From an uncultured Prevotella sp. (GTDB taxonomy: Bacteria; Bacteroidota; Bacteroidia; Bacteroidales; Bacteroidaceae), in assembly GCA_900552675.1 (NCBI GenBank), contig USAI01000050.1:1-16068 (forward strand): a stretch of DNA of 16,068 bases. Reading direction: 5' to 3'. Each line of letters starts with the position of its first letter. Position 1 is the stretch's first letter. Positions 15,685-16,068 of the stretch are shown here, piece after piece. A model generated the notes under the pieces. The model made no database searches. It worked only from the letters and a program-made list of their open reading frames with translations, and was not told the origin of the DNA. A program made the position numbers and the translations under genes.

Positions 15685-15956
15685 TATTGAAGACACTTTT
15701 CATTGTTTGCACCTATAGAAAAAATGATGGCACCTCTCCAATTTTGTTCTTGACGATTATAAATGTGAGCGCTTGCAATGAAAACCCACAATCAGCAAGT
15801 CTTAATGGGCCGAAGAGTGTTTTGAGGGGTAAAACATAAATTTATATACACCTATCTTATATTATATGTCTTACATATTGCCTTAGAAAGAACTGATCAA
15901 TATAACTTGATATATATTAAGAAGAACAAGAATGTGCATAATAATTGCATCAAAAT
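15685..15956. other. Intergenic region without a recognised gene
   Basis: AT-rich spacer between the recJ promoter and the tRNA promoter. An open frame on the plus strand (15543-15839, 98 codons) crosses the recJ promoter and has no recognisable protein features, so I do not call it. No repeat or RNA structure was seen. Confidence 0.5.
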
Positions 15957-15987
15957 TTTGTGGTTTCAAAAATAATCACTACCTTTG
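15957..15987 (+). promoter_or_regulatory. Consensus Bacteroidetes promoter for tRNA-Met
   Basis: TTTG (15957-15960) and TACCTTTG (15980-15987) are separated by exactly 19 bases, the best match in the window to the sigma-ABfr consensus. Transcription would start near 15994, about 22 bases before the mature tRNA. Confidence 0.85.
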
Positions 15988-16015
15988 CACTCGCAATTCA
16001 GAAATGATTGATGAT

Positions 16016-16068
16016 CGCGGAGTGGAGCAGTTGGTAGCTCGCCAGGCTCATAACCTGGAGGTCGCATG
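16016..16068 (+). tRNA. Initiator tRNA-Met (CAT), cut by the window edge
   Basis: The acceptor 5' strand is CGCGGAG, followed by D-stem GAGC/GCTC (16025-16028/16037-16040) and anticodon stem CCAGG/CCTGG (16042-16046/16054-16058) around the loop CTCATAA, anticodon CAT. C at position 1 and the A11-T24 pair in the D-stem mark an initiator rather than an elongator tRNA. Only the 5' part is present: the T-arm is cut after GCATG. The third anticodon-stem pair (29-41) is A-T, so the conserved three G-C pairs are reduced to two. Confidence 0.94.

Noticed and set aside
15543..15839. Plus-strand open frame of 98 codons
   Set aside because: It overlaps the recJ start and promoter, shows no family features and has AT-rich intergenic composition.

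Overview
The window looks like a chromosomal segment of a Bacteroidales bacterium, most likely Prevotellaceae. Several promoters carry the Bacteroidetes -7 element TAnnTTTG, in one case with TTTG exactly 19 bases upstream. The set of genes (secreted C1 peptidase, TonB-dependent receptor with a carboxypeptidase-like N-terminal domain, lipoprotein beta-helix, paired RecJ and RecQ) and the A-rich leaders without strong Shine-Dalgarno sequences also fit. The genus is an inference. No insertion sequence, prophage or CRISPR array is visible.

Layout from left to right. (1) 77-255: an octamer repeat array (GTTGACGA/GTTGACAA type) present in both orientations, which runs into the 3' end of a patatin-like phospholipase gene on the minus strand (231-1085). 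(2) A divergent promoter region, then a plus-strand pair of peptidases: an M24 Xaa-Pro aminopeptidase (1179-2582) and an exported bleomycin-hydrolase-like C1 peptidase (2662-3864). A terminator hairpin and a second, longer hairpin follow. (3) A three-gene plus-strand operon (4221-9436): exported metallophosphoesterase related to purple acid phosphatases, TonB-dependent outer-membrane receptor, and a beta-helix lipoprotein. This reads as a surface uptake locus in which a phosphoester is cleaved and a product or ligand is imported; the substrate is not known. (4) 9437-10019 has no protein gene but holds a compact structured RNA with GNRA-capped hairpins and a strong bidirectional terminator (about 9790-9943). 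I could not assign it to a known family. (5) Minus-strand genes: alanine dehydrogenase (10020-11132) and a low-molecular-weight protein tyrosine phosphatase (11204-11683). (6) A minus-strand recJ-recQ operon (11833-15553), coupling a 5'-3' single-strand exonuclease with a helicase for RecF-type recombination and repair. (7) A long intergenic region, then the first 53 bases of an initiator tRNA-Met behind a textbook Bacteroidetes promoter at the right edge.

The best candidates for something undescribed are the orphan structured RNA at 9790-9943, the phosphatase/receptor/beta-helix operon with an altered metal-ligand motif and an activator-type palindrome in its promoter, and the two hairpin-forming intergenic elements (77-255 and 3926-3993).
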